The position numbers and the translations under genes are program-made. Source: Rhodobacter sp. (GTDB lineage Bacteria > Pseudomonadota > Alphaproteobacteria > Rhodobacterales > Rhodobacteraceae). Taken from it: a stretch of 14,438 nt of DNA. Positions 12,010 through 14,438 of this stretch are shown piece after piece. The notes under the pieces are model-generated. The model did no database searches and was not told the origin of the DNA. It saw only the letters and a list, made by a program, of their open reading frames with translations. Positions within the stretch are counted from its first letter, which is position 1. The number at the start of each line of letters is the position of its first letter. The DNA lies in the NCBI GenBank assembly GCA_013824055.1, contig PNNE01000272.1, positions 1-14,438 of the forward strand. Direction: 5' to 3'.

Positions 12010-12705
12010 ATGCTGACCACGATCGGCTTCGATGCAGACGACACACTTTGGCAGAACGAGACGTTCTTTCGGCTGACCCAGGACCGCTTTCTGCAGGTTC
12101 TGCAGGACCACGCCGATCCCCGCGACCTGCGCGCGCGCCTGGAAGCGGCCGAGCGGCGGAACCTCGACTATTACGGCTTTGGCGTGAAGGGTTTCACCCT
12201 GTCGATGATCGAGACCGCCGTCGAGGTGACAGAGGGCCGCGTGCCCGCCAGTGTCATCGGCGACCTCGTGGCGATGGGGCGCGACCTTCTGGAGCATCCG
12301 ATGGAGCTTTTGCCCCATGCCCGCGCTGCCGTCACCGCATTGGCGGGCGATTTCCGCCTGGTGCTGATCACCAAGGGCGACCTGTTGCACCAGGAGCGCA
12401 AGCTGGCGCAGTCGGGCCTGGGCGATCTGTTCGACGGGATCGAGATCGTCTCGGACAAGACCGAAGCGACCTACCGCACCATCTTTGCGCGCCACGGCAC
12501 CGGCGCGGATCAGGCGTTGATGGCCGGCAATTCGCTGAAATCCGACGTCATTCCGGCCCTGCAGGCCGGGGCCTGGGGTATCCATGTCCCGCACGAGCAC
12601 GAATGGGCGTTCGAGGCCGCGAAAGCGCCGGTCGAACATCACCGCTTCCATGTGCTGCAACACCTGGGCGAGTTGCCCGACCTAGTGCGCAGGCTTTCAG
12701 GCTGA
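12010..12705 (+). CDS. HAD-superfamily hydrolase (phosphatase)
   Basis: This 231-aa haloacid dehalogenase-like hydrolase has all four motifs. Motif I is DADDT (8-12), with nucleophile D8 and acid/base D10. Motif II is LITKG (119-123, Thr121). A Lys at about 150 (SDKTEATY) suits motif III, and motif IV is GNSLKSD (173-179). A helical cap (about 15-95) between motifs I and II makes it a type C1 phosphatase. The natural substrate is a small phosphate ester that cannot be named from the sequence. The ATG at 12010 was chosen for the AAGGGGG ribosome-binding site and because motif I must be near the N-terminus; the longer upstream extension overlaps the clpS leader. It stands alone, divergent from clpS. 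Confidence 0.88.
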   Translation: MLTTIGFDADDTLWQNETFFRLTQDRFLQVLQDHADPRDLRARLEAAERRNLDYYGFGVKGFTLSMIETAVEVTEGRVPASVIGDLVAMGRDLLEHPMELLPHARAAVTALAGDFRLVLITKGDLLHQERKLAQSGLGDLFDGIEIVSDKTEATYRTIFARHGTGADQALMAGNSLKSDVIPALQAGAWGIHVPHEHEWAFEAAKAPVEHHRFHVLQHLGELPDLVRRLSG

Positions 12706-12902
12706 CCCCAACAGCTTGATGTCCGGGCGCCGCCCTGCCCAAGATATGCCTTCTTCGGCAGGAAATTGCTGCATTCACGCAACTGCATGAACTAATGCTT
12801 GAAAGCCATTGGAATTTTTGGGTTTTCGCACGGCAAGTCCTGTGCTAGCCTTTCCGCTGAGGCAGAATAAGGCACCGGAAAATCCGGGCCAAAAGGCAAA
12901 GG
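12706..12902 (+). promoter_or_regulatory. Gap upstream of the carboxypeptidase gene with a candidate promoter
   Basis: This 197-bp gap contains no gene. GTGCTAGCCT (12842-12851) fits an extended -10 (TGC + TAGCCT) about 50 bases before the GTG start, but the -35 position (TTTTCG) is weak. An AT-rich stretch lies just upstream (12790-12828). CTGCAT occurs twice, 14 bases apart (12769-12774 and 12783-12788). A small GGGC/GCCC stem near 12724-12734 may serve as a weak end signal for the HAD gene. Confidence 0.4.
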
Positions 12903-14438
12903 GTGGGCGACGTGGCATCGCTTCTCGGGCGGGTTTACCGCAGTATCTTCTTGGCATTTGCTGTCAGCGCGGTGGTGGTGACATCACCCCTGCAGGCTGC
13001 GCCCTTCGCGGCCATCGTCATGGACGGCCGCACCGGCGAGGTGCTGTACGAAAAGAACTCCGAAACGCGGCTTCATCCGGCGTCCCTGACCAAGATGATG
13101 ACGCTTTATGTCGTCTTCCAGGAGATCGAGGCCGGTCGCCTGACTCTGGACACCCGGGTCACCGTGTCGAAACACGCGGCCTCGCAACCGCCGTCGCGGC
13201 TGGGGCTGAAGCCGGGGCAGAAGATCGCCGTGCGCTACCTGATCCGCGCATCGGCGATCAAGTCGGCCAATGATGCGGCCGCAGCCTGGGCGATCACATC
13301 AGTGGTGACCACGTGGCCTTCGCCAAACGGATGACCCGGGTTGCGCGGCAGCTGGGGATGAACAGCACGACCTTCAAGAATGCCCACGGCCTGACTGCCG
13401 AAGGGCACCTTTCGACCGCGCGGGACATGAATGTCCTGGGGCGGCACCTGTTCTACGACTTTCCGCAATACTATCACATCTTCTCGCGGCGGACGGCGGA
13501 TGCGGGGATCGCGCAGGTGTCGAACACCAACACCCGCTTTCTGGACAATTACGACGGCGCCGACGGGATCAAGACCGGCTACACCGTGGCCGCGGGCTTC
13601 AACCTGACCGCCTCGGCCCATCGCGGCAACAAGCACATCATCGCCACGGTTTTCGGCGGGACATCGACCGCCAACCGCAATGCCAAGATGCGGGAGCTGA
13701 TGGACATCGGCTTTGACAAGGCCAGGAACAACGTCAGGGAACAGCCTCCGGTCAAGGCGGCCGTGGAAGATGCGCTGGTTGCGGCACTCGAGTCGGGAAT
13801 CGACGAGATCGGCGCCGAGGGTGGCGCAGGCAAGATCGTCCGCGTCTCGGGCGAGGTCAGGGTGTCGCCGCGCCCCAGAGCCCGGCCTTCGATCCCGGCT
13901 GTCCCGGACGAGGTTGTCGTCGCGATGAACGCCCAGATCGCGGATGCGCTGGCCCAGGCCACTGCCGCGCCTGCACCCGAAGGAACGCTGGACTTCCAGG
14001 CCGAGGCGATGACCACGGTCGAGGCTGCGCTGACGCTTGCCACAGCCGATCCTGCCGCGACAGCCCCCGCCGAGCCGGGAACGCTGGAAGCCCAGGCCGC
14101 CGCCTTGAAATCGGGGGCGGCACCGGCGGAAGCGATGGTCGCGGCCCTGCCCGAGGCGGTTGCGGCTGACCCCGCCCTGGCCGAACTCAGGCCACAGGCA
14201 CGCCCCGAAACGCTCGCCGGGACCGAGGTCTCCGAGGTCGTCGATGCGGCCACGGCTCCCCTGCCCGTGCAAGAGGTGGTGGTCGCCGAGGCGGCGGCCG
14301 AGCCGGAACTGGTCGTGACCGATCCGGGCACCGAAGTCATGGTGGCCGACGCCGCGCCTGGCCTGACGGGCGAAGTGACCGGGGTCGAAACGGTGGCCGG
14401 TGCCGCCAACCTTGTCCCCCCGGCCATCGAGCTTGCTG
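12903..14438 (+). pseudogene. D-alanyl-D-alanine carboxypeptidase (PBP5/6 type), frameshifted and cut by the window end
   Basis: This is a secreted serine D,D-carboxypeptidase that trims the terminal D-Ala from peptidoglycan stems. It opens with a signal peptide (cleavage near LQA-APFAA, residue 32), then SLTK (S61 nucleophile, K64) and SAN (121-123). At about 13284-13290 the frame breaks: the first frame reads AAAAWAITSV and stops at 13334. One restored base instead gives GDHISGDHVAFAKRMTRVAR, and the neighbouring frame continues through KTG (GIKTGYTVAAG, near 13568-13600) and stays open to the window end. After the catalytic domain (ending near 13740) comes an Ala/Glu/Pro/Val-rich tail with imperfect repeats (PEGTLDFQAEA, EPGTLEAQAAA, and RPQARPETLA). 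In relatives such a tail may precede a SPOR domain; that lies outside the window. The GTG start at 12903 is preferred; a second GTG at 12912 is possible. Confidence 0.85.

Noticed and set aside
11903..12046. N-terminally extended ClpS
   Set aside because: The extension reads across the divergent promoter gap and into the start of the HAD gene, and has no ClpS character.
1..14438. Mobile element, CRISPR array, tRNA or phage-defence system
   Set aside because: No transposase, integrase, nuclease, repeat-spacer pattern or tRNA-like cloverleaf was found; all other genes have housekeeping or metabolic character.

Overview
The window is about 14.4 kb of GC-rich, gene-dense chromosome. It most likely comes from an alphaproteobacterium of the Rhodobacteraceae (Rhodobacter/Paracoccus/Roseobacter type). 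That placement rests on the GC-rich codon use, on the glnT-glxDCB (mgsABC-like) gene order, and on an Ala/Glu/Pro-rich tail on the D,D-carboxypeptidase. No rRNA, tRNA, CRISPR array, insertion sequence or phage gene was seen.

Region 1 (1-7044) is a divergent nitrogen/amine module. Leftward runs glxB (mgsA-like glutamine amidotransferase), glxC (mgsB-like GXGXG domain), glxD (mgsC-like FMN glutamate synthase domain) and glnT, a type III glutamine synthetase close to gamma-glutamylmethylamide synthetase GmaS. Rightward run three small membrane proteins, one of only 57 residues, and an APC permease resembling ethanolamine permeases; the last small protein overlaps the permease by ATGA. The 234-bp gap between the two arms holds a promoter-like element, a perfect palindrome at its start point, a 10-bp direct repeat and an inverted repeat. 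My reading (inference) is uptake of a small amine or amino acid, gamma-glutamylation by the GS-like enzyme, and transfer of nitrogen by a split glutamate synthase or N-methylglutamate synthase. The dehydrogenase genes mgdABCD are not in the window.

Region 2 (7048-9734) holds two unknown membrane-associated proteins (225 and 91 aa, ATGA overlap), then convergent to them hemF (aerobic coproporphyrinogen III oxidase) with a small acidic protein, and a divergent secreted protein with a frameshift in its signal peptide.

Region 3 (9735-14438) holds, leftward, clpS, an rsmC-type rRNA methyltransferase and an SDR-fold protein lacking the catalytic lysine. Rightward are a HAD hydrolase and a secreted D-Ala-D-Ala carboxypeptidase that runs off the window end.

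Three genes (glxD, the secreted 130-aa protein, the carboxypeptidase) each carry what looks like the loss of exactly one base, with the correct family sequence or an intact reading frame resuming in the neighbouring frame. Three same-type lesions in 14 kb point to sequencing or assembly indels as much as to real gene decay. The most unusual non-coding structure is a pair of overlapping perfect 24-bp palindromes with the same TTTTCGAAAA core between glxC and glxD.
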